From a virus: a DNA stretch of 46,957 nucleotides. Shown here piece after piece: positions 31,172 to 37,985 of the stretch; positions within the stretch are counted from its first letter, which is position 1; each line of letters begins with the position of its first letter. The stretch spans positions 1-46,957 of the IMG/VR virus record IMGVR_UViG_3300027779_000047; one strand, written 5' to 3'. The notes beneath the pieces are model-generated. The model was not told where the DNA came from and searched no databases. It saw only the letters and a program-made list of their open reading frames with translations. A program made the translations under genes and the position numbers.

Positions 31172-31348
31172 ATGGCTAAAACAAAAAACAGAATCAAAAA
31201 TATGACATTTCAGACCCAACCTCGCCAGATGGAACCGTTAACCCCCCTTTCAGAAAGTGATAAATATATTGCGAACCTACAGAGATACAGTTACAAAGAA
31301 CTAGGACAATTAGATGAAAAGATACCACGAACTACTGCCCTTGCTTGA
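31172..31348 (+). CDS. Hypothetical small basic protein (58 aa)
   Basis: Start ATG after aaaggaactcaaa. The N-terminal 20 residues are very basic (MAKTKNRIKNMTFQTQPRQM); the rest is helical. The frame is open to 30971 within the hub gene, but no good upstream start exists (AAAGGAG at 31105 is followed by no start codon at the right distance). It overlaps the kinase gene by 35 nt. Function unknown. Confidence 0.5.
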   Translation: MAKTKNRIKNMTFQTQPRQMEPLTPLSESDKYIANLQRYSYKELGQLDEKIPRTTALA

Positions 31349-32000
31349 AGGGGTGTACGACAAAAATATCTTTAAAGCAGTCTTCCTCGCTGGTGGGCCT
31401 GGTAGCGGCAAATCTTATGTCGTTGGCCAGACCACTGGTGGGTTGGGCCTTAAAGTAGTCAATTCAGATGATAATTTTGAAAGACTATTAGATAAGGCAG
31501 GGCTGACTAAGAAGATGGATACTAAACGAGGTGAACGTGAGGCAGAAAAAAGAGATGTCGTGCGGGATCAGGCTAAGAGTATCACTGATAAACAGAAGAA
31601 CACCTATGTTGATGGTCGCCTTGGGTTGATCATTGATGGTACTGGACATGACTTTGAAAAGATTAACAGGATGTCTTCGAAACTGAGGATGTTAGGATAT
31701 GAGACATATATGGTCTTTGTTAACACTTCTCTAGACGTTGCACTACAATCCAATGCAGAAAGAGACAGAGTTGTACCTAGTGCTATTGTTGCTAAGTCCC
31801 ATAAAGCAGTGCAGTCTAATCTAGGTAAATTCAGTAATCATTTCAGAGGCAATCTAGTCATCGTGGACAATAACGACAGAACACAGGAACCTATTAAGCT
31901 AGCCACTAAACAGGTTAGACGTTTGCTTAAGAAACCAGTAAACACCTCAATATCAAAGAATTGGATCGCTGGTGAGATGGAGAAGAAAAGAGCTAAATAA
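31314..32000 (+). CDS. P-loop kinase-like protein (zeta/AAA type)
   Basis: 228 aa. VFLAGGPGSGKSYVVGQTTGG has Walker A GGPGSGKS at 27-34. VNSDDNFERLLDKAG follows, as in zeta-toxin and polynucleotide-kinase-like domains, then GLIIDGTGHDFEKI (Walker B-like, Asp) and an LQSNAERDRVVP lid helix with Arg residues. A nucleotide or protein/UNAG-type kinase is possible. Similar genes beside baseplate genes in marine T4-like phages have unknown substrates. Confidence 0.65.
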   Translation: MKRYHELLPLLEGVYDKNIFKAVFLAGGPGSGKSYVVGQTTGGLGLKVVNSDDNFERLLDKAGLTKKMDTKRGEREAEKRDVVRDQAKSITDKQKNTYVDGRLGLIIDGTGHDFEKINRMSSKLRMLGYETYMVFVNTSLDVALQSNAERDRVVPSAIVAKSHKAVQSNLGKFSNHFRGNLVIVDNNDRTQEPIKLATKQVRRLLKKPVNTSISKNWIAGEMEKKRAK

Positions 32001-32563
32001 TGAATTTTTGGGAAACTCTTGACTCTTGGGCAGACAACGATCTAACAGACCTACTTCATGATCACGTAGACAATCACGCCACCATGCTCTCTGAGTGTGA
32101 GGCGTTTGAGCATTGGACACGGGTAGATGAAAACTATGGATTCTGGACACCAGATTCAATAAAGAACCATATCAAAGGCATTGCACCTAATATCGCCAAG
32201 TCATCACCACATGGCCCTTGGGATAGGTGGTTTGCTATGCCCACAGAAGAAGACTTCCCCACACTACACAAATACCTCTATTCACACAGTGAATACAAGA
32301 ACCCCATCATATCTAAGCTTGGCCCAGGAGCTCAACTAGCTCCCCATTCACATCCTAAACAAAAAATGCTTTATAATATGTCGATTAACTACCCAGAAGG
32401 GTGTCAATTTGCGGTGTATCCTACAGGACTTATACCATATAAGGCAGGAGATGTGTATAAAATCAAGGTTCAGCAGGAACATGCGGTATATAACCGCTCT
32501 AATAGTGACAGATATCATGTTCAAATAGCAGATGTTGCAGATATGTCACGCATCTTCAGATAA
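32000..32563 (+). CDS. Aspartyl beta-hydroxylase/cupin-like oxygenase
   Basis: 187 aa. LGPGAQLAPHSHPKQKMLYN (107-126) offers His116 and His118; AGDVYKIKVQQEHAVYNRSN has His161, and DRYHVQI gives Arg171. This is the double-stranded beta-helix layout of Asp/Asn beta-hydroxylases, with the acidic iron ligand replaced by His. It could be an iron enzyme or a metal cupin. It starts on the kinase stop (TAATG) and ends the block before promoter 32597. Confidence 0.55.
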   Translation: MNFWETLDSWADNDLTDLLHDHVDNHATMLSECEAFEHWTRVDENYGFWTPDSIKNHIKGIAPNIAKSSPHGPWDRWFAMPTEEDFPTLHKYLYSHSEYKNPIISKLGPGAQLAPHSHPKQKMLYNMSINYPEGCQFAVYPTGLIPYKAGDVYKIKVQQEHAVYNRSNSDRYHVQIADVADMSRIFR

Positions 32564-32596
32564 TTTAAAAATAATGCATTTAATGTACGATTTCGC

Positions 32597-32625
32597 TTGA
32601 CATTACCCTTTGGATGGTCTATACT
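32597..32625 (+). promoter_or_regulatory. Early sigma70-like promoter
   Basis: TTGACA (32597-32602), 17 bp, TATACT (32620-32625), with the upstream block GTACGATTTCGC shared with 33230 and nearly with 7515. Confidence 0.8.
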
Positions 32626-32654
32626 AAGGTATAAACTGAGAAAAGGAAGACAAG

Positions 32655-32954
32655 ATGTTAATTAGTAATTGGAAAGAGAATTTTAAAGGCACTGGCGTTT
32701 GGGAAGCAACTAACTGCATCTCAGGCAATATCTCGCAGAGTCCTAAACTTGTCGGCGATGCCCCCGATGGATGGGGTCATAAAACAAGCTTTACGGCATT
32801 TGGTGGTTTCGGTGAAATCATGAATATGGGTGAGGCGTTTGAGACTTTTGAGGAGGCCGCTGAATTTATGGAGGCGTGCTTCACTTGGGAAGTTGAACTC
32901 AACGGACGCTCCCTTACTCTAACAGGTGATAGGGTGAACCTCAATGATGAATAA
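32655..32954 (+). CDS. Accessory protein (99 aa), unknown
   Basis: Start after AAAAGGAAGACAAG. Acidic and rich in aromatic residues, with GGFGEIMNMGEAFETFEEAA. It begins about 30 nt after the start point of promoter 32597. It overlaps the next gene by 11 nt. It has the profile of an early host-takeover protein, but no family is recognised. Confidence 0.55.
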   Translation: MLISNWKENFKGTGVWEATNCISGNISQSPKLVGDAPDGWGHKTSFTAFGGFGEIMNMGEAFETFEEAAEFMEACFTWEVELNGRSLTLTGDRVNLNDE

Positions 32955-33216
32955 TGAATTCGTATTCCTTTCCCCCGAAGTCTCTAGTAAGACTAGAGAT
33001 GTCATGGGCTTTGATGACTGTGGCACAGGGGAGAATATCATGATAAACTCTTCTTGGATGATGGCTCATATCATGCACCGAATCGGTTTGTTCCCAAGTG
33101 TGGGAATCGCCCGTAAAAATGGGTGGAATAAGGCCATTCCAGAGGGCTTTTCGGAGTGGACGGTAGGAAAAAATAAAATAAAAGTTTGGATTCTCAATGA
33201 ATTCAATGAGTTATAG
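32944..33216 (+). CDS. Accessory protein (90 aa), unknown
   Basis: It begins MMNNEFVFLSPEVSSKTRDV and overlaps the upstream gene. A Trp/Met-rich middle (SSWMMAHIMHRIG) and basic C-terminal half. No known motif. Its end is followed after 13 nt by promoter 33230. Confidence 0.5.
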   Translation: MMNNEFVFLSPEVSSKTRDVMGFDDCGTGENIMINSSWMMAHIMHRIGLFPSVGIARKNGWNKAIPEGFSEWTVGKNKIKVWILNEFNEL

Positions 33217-33229
33217 GGTACGATTTCGC

Positions 33230-33258
33230 TTGACAAAACCCTTTAGTGCTGTTATACT
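33230..33258 (+). promoter_or_regulatory. Early sigma70-like promoter
   Basis: TTGACA (33230-33235), 17 bp, TATACT (33253-33258), with the same GTACGATTTCGC upstream block as 32597. Confidence 0.8.
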
Positions 33259-33291
33259 ATGTATATAATGAGAGTTAACAAAGAGAAAGAT

Positions 33292-33534
33292 ATGATTATG
33301 AAAAACGATTTTGCAATGTTTACCACTAAAGGTAATAATGAAGTTGGTAAGTTAGTTGATGCCGCTATCGCTGGTGAATGGAAGTGGGAAAAGACTTCTT
33401 ATGCCTTGGCTTTACTTGGTGGAACTGAGATTGGTGGTGAATTTGAAGAAGCCACGGATACTGCTGTTAGAGAAGCAGTTTGGGAAGCCATGATTACTTA
33501 CAATCCTGGCATGGACTATGGAGTAACAAAATAA
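33292..33534 (+). CDS. Accessory protein (80 aa), unknown
   Basis: The ATG at 33292 follows AAAGAGAAAGAT and lies downstream of the expected start point; an in-frame ATG at 33259 would overlap the -10 box and is rejected. Contains GEWKWEKTSYALALLGGTEI and an acidic helix. TAATG overlap with the next gene. No family recognised. Confidence 0.55.
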   Translation: MIMKNDFAMFTTKGNNEVGKLVDAAIAGEWKWEKTSYALALLGGTEIGGEFEEATDTAVREAVWEAMITYNPGMDYGVTK

Positions 33535-33938
33535 TGGTTATGGTTAATAAAAAGTTCGACAATATCGATGACGGTATTGCAAATATGATCGCTGCTGCGA
33601 ATTATGATTATGATAATTTCAACGTGAGTGATGACATGAAGGCCGACTTTAAGAAGGGTTGGGAGATCAAGAAAGGTTCTAAGTACATCAAGATTAATAC
33701 TAAGAACTCTGCTTGGGGATTCGTTGTCAACACTGATGACGATAAGAAGTTCATGAAGGGCGACTTGCTCATGTGTGCTGGTTATAAGGCCCCTGCTAGA
33801 AATGGTGCAAGAGGTAACGTCCTTGAAGGTGGTTTCGAAATCCGCTGGACTGGCCCTCTCTACTTGGTAGATAAAGGTCGAAAGGCCGCAAATTGGGGCA
33901 ACCCTGCCGCAAAACTTAGCATTAACATTGGAGGTTAA
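33534..33938 (+). CDS. Accessory protein (134 aa), unknown
   Basis: Coupled to the upstream gene by TAATG. It has an acidic N-terminus (FDNIDDGIANMIAAANYDYD), then a basic beta-rich domain (KKGSKYIKINTKNSAWGFVV, FEIRWTGPLYLVDKGRKAAN). No signature recognised. The shape suggests a small nucleic-acid- or protein-binding domain. Confidence 0.5.
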   Translation: MVMVNKKFDNIDDGIANMIAAANYDYDNFNVSDDMKADFKKGWEIKKGSKYIKINTKNSAWGFVVNTDDDKKFMKGDLLMCAGYKAPARNGARGNVLEGGFEIRWTGPLYLVDKGRKAANWGNPAAKLSINIGG

Positions 33939-33940
33939 TT

Positions 33941-34069
33941 ATGGAAAACCCTAACACATTTCGAGAGAAATTCATCACGTTCAGCAGGATTGCTGGAGAC
34001 ACCCTTGCTATCTTGTCTATCTTTGGCATGGGTTACGTTTGTTTGGTAGTTTTTGGAGATAGATATTAA
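33941..34069 (+). CDS. Single-pass membrane peptide (42 aa)
   Basis: MENPNTFREKFITFSRIAGD is followed by one transmembrane helix (about 20-38) and a short tail. Ribosome site GGAGG 8 nt upstream, in the tail of the previous gene. Last gene of the block before promoter 34078. Function unknown. Confidence 0.5.
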   Translation: MENPNTFREKFITFSRIAGDTLAILSIFGMGYVCLVVFGDRY

Positions 34070-34077
34070 AAAGGTAC

Positions 34078-34106
34078 TTGACATCTTGGTGATGTTATGG
34101 TAGTAT
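34078..34106 (+). promoter_or_regulatory. Early sigma70-like promoter
   Basis: TTGACA (34078-34083), 17 bp, TAGTAT (34101-34106), with the AAGGTAC block upstream. It drives leader RNA copy 2. Confidence 0.75.
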
Positions 34107-34118
34107 AATAACACTGAA

Positions 34119-34185
34119 GGAAGACTTCTGGAGATGGGTTTAGTGACTTTTCCCATCTAGGGCATAACGCCACTGTTAGTCTTTC
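34119..34185 (+). ncRNA. Conserved three-way-junction leader RNA, copy 2
   Basis: The outer stem GGAAGACT (34119-34126) pairs with AGTCTTTC (34178-34185). The inner hairpin AGATGGG (34132-34138) pairs with CCCATCT (34152-34158), with a loop longer than in copy 1. A GGC/GCC hairpin lies at 34160-34171. TTCTGGAGATGG, CCATCTAGGGCAT and TAGTCT are identical to copy 1 at 7562, while stem positions change in paired fashion. Confidence 0.6.
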
Positions 34186-34382
34186 ATTCGGATTTCCTCT
34201 GGTAATCAAACTACCCCCCAGAGGAATAGCAAGAGGGACGCAGCTCGAAACGCCAAAGATAAAATCAAGGCGACAACAAGGCGGGGTATTGGTGATGTAC
34301 GTACTACCATTAAAGATGTACCGCTGTTGGGGGTCAGCGTTAACAAAACCCCCACTTATTGGTTTCTAATGGAAGAAAGTAT
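34186..34382 (+). other. Leader downstream of RNA copy 2, no clear gene
   Basis: 197 nt. A perfect 9-bp hairpin TTCCTCTGG (34194-34202) with CCAGAGGAA (34218-34226) follows the leader motif. GGGGGT (34329-34334) with ACCCCC (34348-34353) forms a terminator-like stem with weak T content. One frame is open from 34180 to about 34402 and reads like protein (NSKRDAARNAKDKIKA) but has no ATG, GTG or TTG with a ribosome site near its start. It may be an untranslated regulatory RNA or a gene decayed at its start. Confidence 0.45.
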
Positions 34383-34694
34383 ATGTCTAAAATTGACGCT
34401 CTAATGAAAACTTACGAAGGTGTGGAAACTGTTTCTGTTATCCATGCCGCTATGGATGATGCAATCAGTCCAACTGTGGTTGCAATGGTCGAAGTCTCTA
34501 GTGGACTTAGCGATACTGCTAAGTTAGAGAAGGCCTTCATGTTGACGAACTCTATTAATGATGCATGGTGGAATAACAAAGATGTTACCCCTATGTTCAG
34601 CGAGAAAGGTTGTCGATCTACTATGGTTGGAGACATGGTGCTAATCGGTACTGTGAAATATAAATGTGACTCAATGGGATGGAGTAAAGTATAA
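34383..34694 (+). CDS. Accessory protein (103 aa), unknown
   Basis: ATG at 34383 after GGAAGAAAGTAT; an upstream in-frame ATG (34359) is less well placed. Helical, with KIDALMKTYEGVETVSVIHA and a Trp-rich NDAWWNNKD. No recognised family. TAATG overlap with the next gene. It lies in the transcript from promoter 34078, if that is not ended at 34353. Confidence 0.55.
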   Translation: MSKIDALMKTYEGVETVSVIHAAMDDAISPTVVAMVEVSSGLSDTAKLEKAFMLTNSINDAWWNNKDVTPMFSEKGCRSTMVGDMVLIGTVKYKCDSMGWSKV

Positions 34695-34837
34695 TGTGGA
34701 AGTTTAAATCAAATGTGTATGGGGGGACTGCCCCTGCCGTAGTACGGCGGTTGAAGAGACAGGATGTCGATTTGTCTGATTCAGTTAGTCGGGCGAAGTT
34801 TGGATACAACTATTTGGAGTATGTGTCCAATGATTAA
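34694..34837 (+). CDS. Small basic protein (47 aa)
   Basis: MWKFKSNVYGGTAPAVVRRL begins a short basic protein coupled to both neighbours (TAATG before, ATGATTAA after). Nothing further can be said from sequence. Confidence 0.5.
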   Translation: MWKFKSNVYGGTAPAVVRRLKRQDVDLSDSVSRAKFGYNYLEYVSND

Positions 34838-35117
34838 AGCGATGTTGATTGTTGCCTCTATGGGCATCAATACGGAGATGCCTGATATGGACTCTTGCTT
34901 AAAAGCAAGGGCCATGATCATGTCCCAAGATTCTTCAATCAAGAGTCTATGTGTACCAAAGGCGGCCGATAGTGATAAGATGAAGGAGATGTTCGGCGTC
35001 TTCATGGATATGATTGATAGAATAAAGGAGTATGAAGAACTTGATAGATTCAATAGAGAAGAAGATAGACAGTGCTGTACGGATGAGGGAAATCTCGACT
35101 ACAGACTGGGCTCGTAA
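34830..35117 (+). CDS. Small protein with N-terminal hydrophobic segment (95 aa)
   Basis: ATG at 34830, 8 nt after GGAG. MIKAMLIVASMG could be a short signal or anchor. The rest is charged with four cysteines (DSCLKAR, SLCVPKA, CC near the end). A longer ORF starting at 34764 is rejected because of the ribosome site here. It overlaps the next short gene by 86 nt in another frame. Confidence 0.5.
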   Translation: MIKAMLIVASMGINTEMPDMDSCLKARAMIMSQDSSIKSLCVPKAADSDKMKEMFGVFMDMIDRIKEYEELDRFNREEDRQCCTDEGNLDYRLGS

Positions 35118-35178
35118 TTACTGGACGATGGTAGTTAAACAACTCCTTGCAATCGCAACGAGGGTCGAACCTAAATAA
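35032..35178 (+). CDS. Short conserved-looking phage protein (48 aa)
   Basis: MKNLIDSIEKKIDSAVRMRE then STTDWARNYWTMVVKQLLA resembles small helical proteins of marine T4-like phages. It lies inside the 3' end of the gene at 34830 in another frame, with AAAGGAG close before the ATG. Function unknown. Confidence 0.45.
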   Translation: MKNLIDSIEKKIDSAVRMREISTTDWARNYWTMVVKQLLAIATRVEPK

Positions 35179-35196
35179 TAATGAAAGAACTATAGA

Positions 35197-35439
35197 ATGA
35201 TCGATGACGAAAAGCTAATGGAACTCTATAATAAGAGTTTCGTTCAAACCGTACAATTATCAGAAGAGTACAGCGTTCTCGCTGTCGCTGCAACCTTGTT
35301 AGGTCAGTCGATGAGATTGTATAAAACTGTTTTGGATGAAGATGAGTTTTATGATATGATTGAGGCGTTTACTGAAACGGTGGGAGAGATCAAACCGTAT
35401 GACCCTCAAATGATAGCAGAAGGGTCTACAATCCATTAA
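35197..35439 (+). CDS. Hypothetical acidic helical protein (80 aa)
   Basis: It starts after AAAGAACTATAGA. Helical and acidic (MIDDEKLMELYNKSFVQTVQ, LDEDEFYDMIEAFTETV). Located 12 nt before the Fe-S carrier gene. Similar short proteins occur before the IscA-like gene in related phages as far as I recall. Function unknown. Confidence 0.55.
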   Translation: MIDDEKLMELYNKSFVQTVQLSEEYSVLAVAATLLGQSMRLYKTVLDEDEFYDMIEAFTETVGEIKPYDPQMIAEGSTIH

Positions 35440-35451
35440 AAAGGGGCGGAA

Positions 35452-35775
35452 ATGGTAACTATTACAGAAGCAGCACGAAAATATATGAAGAGTGTTATCT
35501 TATATGGTGACTTTGTAACGCTTGGTGTTAAGGGCGGTGGGTGTTCAGGCTTTCAATATGTCTGGGGACTCAAGAATGGTGATCTGCAAGGTATGACTGA
35601 AAACGTGAAGTGGTCAGACCCTATTGATGAGGTACTAGTATTAGACCCATTGGCAGAGATGTATATCATGGGCAGCGAAATAGATTATGTCACCGAATTG
35701 GGTGGATCATATCTCGCAGTCAAGAACCCCACTAGTAAGAGTAGCTGTGGTTGTGGCGAGAGTTTTGGAGTATAG
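35452..35775 (+). CDS. IscA/HesB-like Fe-S carrier protein
   Basis: 107 aa. A-type carrier cysteines are in place: Cys31 in GGGCSGFQY and the C-terminal SSCGCGESF with Cys99 and Cys101. A-type carriers accept and deliver Fe-S clusters or iron. In marine T4-like phages a copy often stands near gp41. It is notable here next to an Fe(II) oxygenase (35780). Start after AAAAGGGGCGGAA. Confidence 0.85.
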   Translation: MVTITEAARKYMKSVILYGDFVTLGVKGGGCSGFQYVWGLKNGDLQGMTENVKWSDPIDEVLVLDPLAEMYIMGSEIDYVTELGGSYLAVKNPTSKSSCGCGESFGV

Positions 35776-35779
35776 CGTC

Positions 35780-36274
35780 TTGTGGCGTAGACTGAACATA
35801 CAATATGATATCGATCAGATCAAATGGGAATACGAAAATACCAAGAACATGTTGTCTTGGTATGACTCCATTGGCGGTTCGAAGCAACTGGCATTACAGT
35901 CCTATGATGGTGATCCTACCCCATATAAGAGTGGCTGTGGTAGCATGAAGCGTCAGCCAGGTATGACAGAGTACGATTATAATGTGATAAATCCCGCTTT
36001 CAATAAAGGCATATTTTCTAGGATAATCACCCCATATCATCGTGCTAGATTCATGACAATGATTAAACACAGTACATATAGTGTACACAAGGATAAATCA
36101 CCTCGCCTTCATATGGCAATAGACACACACCCCCATGCATATTTCTTTTGGCCTGACACCAAAGAGGTTGTACATATACCAGCAGATGGTTTTGTGTATT
36201 GGGTGGACACTACAGAGAATCACACATTTGTCAATGCAGGGCCAGATAGAACGCATTTAGTTATGGTCGAATAG
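35780..36274 (+). CDS. Aspartyl/asparaginyl beta-hydroxylase-like oxygenase
   Basis: 164 aa from TTG 35780, 9 nt after GGAG; the frame is open further upstream inside the Fe-S gene but has no better start. Ligands: SVHKDKSPRLH gives His103 and Asp105, ENHTF gives His148, and PDRTH gives Arg157 for 2-oxoglutarate. Typical AspH-like spacing. It directly follows the Fe-S carrier gene, so both may be co-expressed. Substrate unknown. Confidence 0.7.
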   Translation: MWRRLNIQYDIDQIKWEYENTKNMLSWYDSIGGSKQLALQSYDGDPTPYKSGCGSMKRQPGMTEYDYNVINPAFNKGIFSRIITPYHRARFMTMIKHSTYSVHKDKSPRLHMAIDTHPHAYFFWPDTKEVVHIPADGFVYWVDTTENHTFVNAGPDRTHLVMVE

Positions 36275-36283
36275 GAGATTATT

Positions 36284-36601
36284 ATGGACATCAAGAGCAA
36301 GTACACATACGTGACTAACAATAAGGATGAGACTCAATGTATTGGACTCACGCCTGAAGCTAGTACATTCCAAGGTGTAATATACAAATACGGCAAGGTG
36401 TCAGCACCTAACCCAGATGAATTAAATTCAGAAGGGGACTTGCCTTTACGGTTCGACTATGATATAGTAGATAATAATTCGCTTCCAGAAGAATGGTTGA
36501 GAAGCGATGAATTTCATACACTCATTGGTGATATCCTTGTGGATATTATGGATGAACAACTAACTAAAGGAACATTGAATTTTGCCAACACAGACGATTG
36601 A
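36284..36601 (+). CDS. Conserved phage protein upstream of gp41
   Basis: 105 aa, ribosome site AGGAG 8 nt before the ATG. Beta-rich N-terminus (KYTYVTNNKDETQCIGLTPE) and an acidic C-terminal helix. Overlaps gp41 by 20 nt. Same position is taken by a short hypothetical gene in other marine T4-like phages, so it may be helicase-related. No function assigned. Confidence 0.55.
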   Translation: MDIKSKYTYVTNNKDETQCIGLTPEASTFQGVIYKYGKVSAPNPDELNSEGDLPLRFDYDIVDNNSLPEEWLRSDEFHTLIGDILVDIMDEQLTKGTLNFANTDD

Positions 36602-37976
36602 ACGAACGACTTTAAGTCAACTAGTATATAATGAAGAATATGCACGTAAGGTGCTTCCCCATATGAAGGCAGACTATTTCTCAGACAGGACTGAGAAGAT
36701 CGTGTATCAAGAGATACAGAAGTTTGTAGAACGATACAATGCCCTACCTACCAAAGAAACCCTTGAGATAGAGATTGACACACGCCGTGATCTGAATGAA
36801 GATGACGTTAAGCGTGTGCTATTGGTGGTCAAGGACTTAGACCCAGATAAGGATGTCAATTTTGAGTGGTTGGTAGAGACTACTGAGAAATTCTGTAAAG
36901 ACAAGGCTGTGTATAATGCCATTGTCGAGGGCATATCCATCATTGATGGCAAGGATAAGGATAGGTCAGCAGATGCTATACCTACCATATTGACAGATGC
37001 CCTTGCTGTGGGATTTGACAATAGAGTGGGCCATGATTATCTGCAAGATGCAGAAGAGCGTTTTGATTACTACCACACGATAGAAGAGAAGATACCATTT
37101 GATCTGGAATTCTTTAATAAGATCACGAAGGGTGGACTACCACCTAAGACATTGAACATTGCCCTCGCTGGTACAGGTGTAGGTAAATCGTTGTTTATGT
37201 GTCACGTTGCTGCCAATTGTATGACACAGGGAAAGAATGTCCTGTATATCACACTAGAGATGGCAGAAGAACGTATCGCTGAACGTATAGATGCCAATCT
37301 CATGAACATATCAATGGAAGACTTACATGATCTACCTAAGACCATGTTTGATTCTAAGATTGGTCGTATCATGAAGAATACCACAGGTCAGCTCATTGTC
37401 AAGGAATACCCTACTGCTGCTGCCCATACAAATCATTTTCGTGGACTGCTTAAGGAATTAGCAGTCAAGAAATCATTTAAACCAGACATCATATTCATAG
37501 ATTATCTGAATATTTGTGCATCATCACGACTCAAGGGAGCAGCGAATGTCAATTCTTACACGTATATTAAATCAATTGCAGAGGAACTTAGGGGACTTGC
37601 TGTTGAGACTAACGTACCGATTATGTCTGCTACACAGACTACAAGGTCGGGGTTCTCTAACTCAGACGTTGGGTTGGAAGACACAAGTGAAAGTTTTGGA
37701 CTTCCTGCTACAGCAGACCTCATGTTTGCTCTTATTAGTAACGAAGAGCTTGACGCTCTCAATCAGATCGCAGTTAAACAGTTAAAGAATAGGTATAATG
37801 ACCCAACTGCCAATAAGAGATTTGTGATTGGCATAGATCGTGCCAAGATGCGACTCTATGATGTGAAGTTGACTGAACAGGAAGGTATACTGGATGCTAA
37901 TCTAACTGGTGATGTACCAGATGCATTTAGTGAACCAGTATTCGATAAAACAGATTTCGGTGGATTCAAGGTATGA
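36582..37976 (+). CDS. 41: gp41-like replicative DNA helicase
   Basis: 464 aa from TTG 36582 (AAAGGA 9 nt upstream); T4 gp41 has 475. A DnaB-like N-terminal domain is followed by Walker A ALAGTGVGKS (194-203), ITLEMAEERIAERID (motif H1a-like), IIFIDYLNICASS (Walker B) and MSATQTTRSG. gp41 moves 5'-3' on the lagging strand and is loaded by gp59. Its 3' end meets a leftward gene after 9 nt with no visible terminator. Confidence 0.9.
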   Translation: MPTQTIERTTLSQLVYNEEYARKVLPHMKADYFSDRTEKIVYQEIQKFVERYNALPTKETLEIEIDTRRDLNEDDVKRVLLVVKDLDPDKDVNFEWLVETTEKFCKDKAVYNAIVEGISIIDGKDKDRSADAIPTILTDALAVGFDNRVGHDYLQDAEERFDYYHTIEEKIPFDLEFFNKITKGGLPPKTLNIALAGTGVGKSLFMCHVAANCMTQGKNVLYITLEMAEERIAERIDANLMNISMEDLHDLPKTMFDSKIGRIMKNTTGQLIVKEYPTAAAHTNHFRGLLKELAVKKSFKPDIIFIDYLNICASSRLKGAANVNSYTYIKSIAEELRGLAVETNVPIMSATQTTRSGFSNSDVGLEDTSESFGLPATADLMFALISNEELDALNQIAVKQLKNRYNDPTANKRFVIGIDRAKMRLYDVKLTEQEGILDANLTGDVPDAFSEPVFDKTDFGGFKV

Positions 37977-37985
37977 GGTTGCCCT

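Noticed and set aside
34180-34402. Protein-like frame (NSKRDAARNAKDKIKA...) between leader copy 2 and the gene at 34383
   Set aside because: No usable start codon with a ribosome site, so it is described as part of the leader and not called as a gene.
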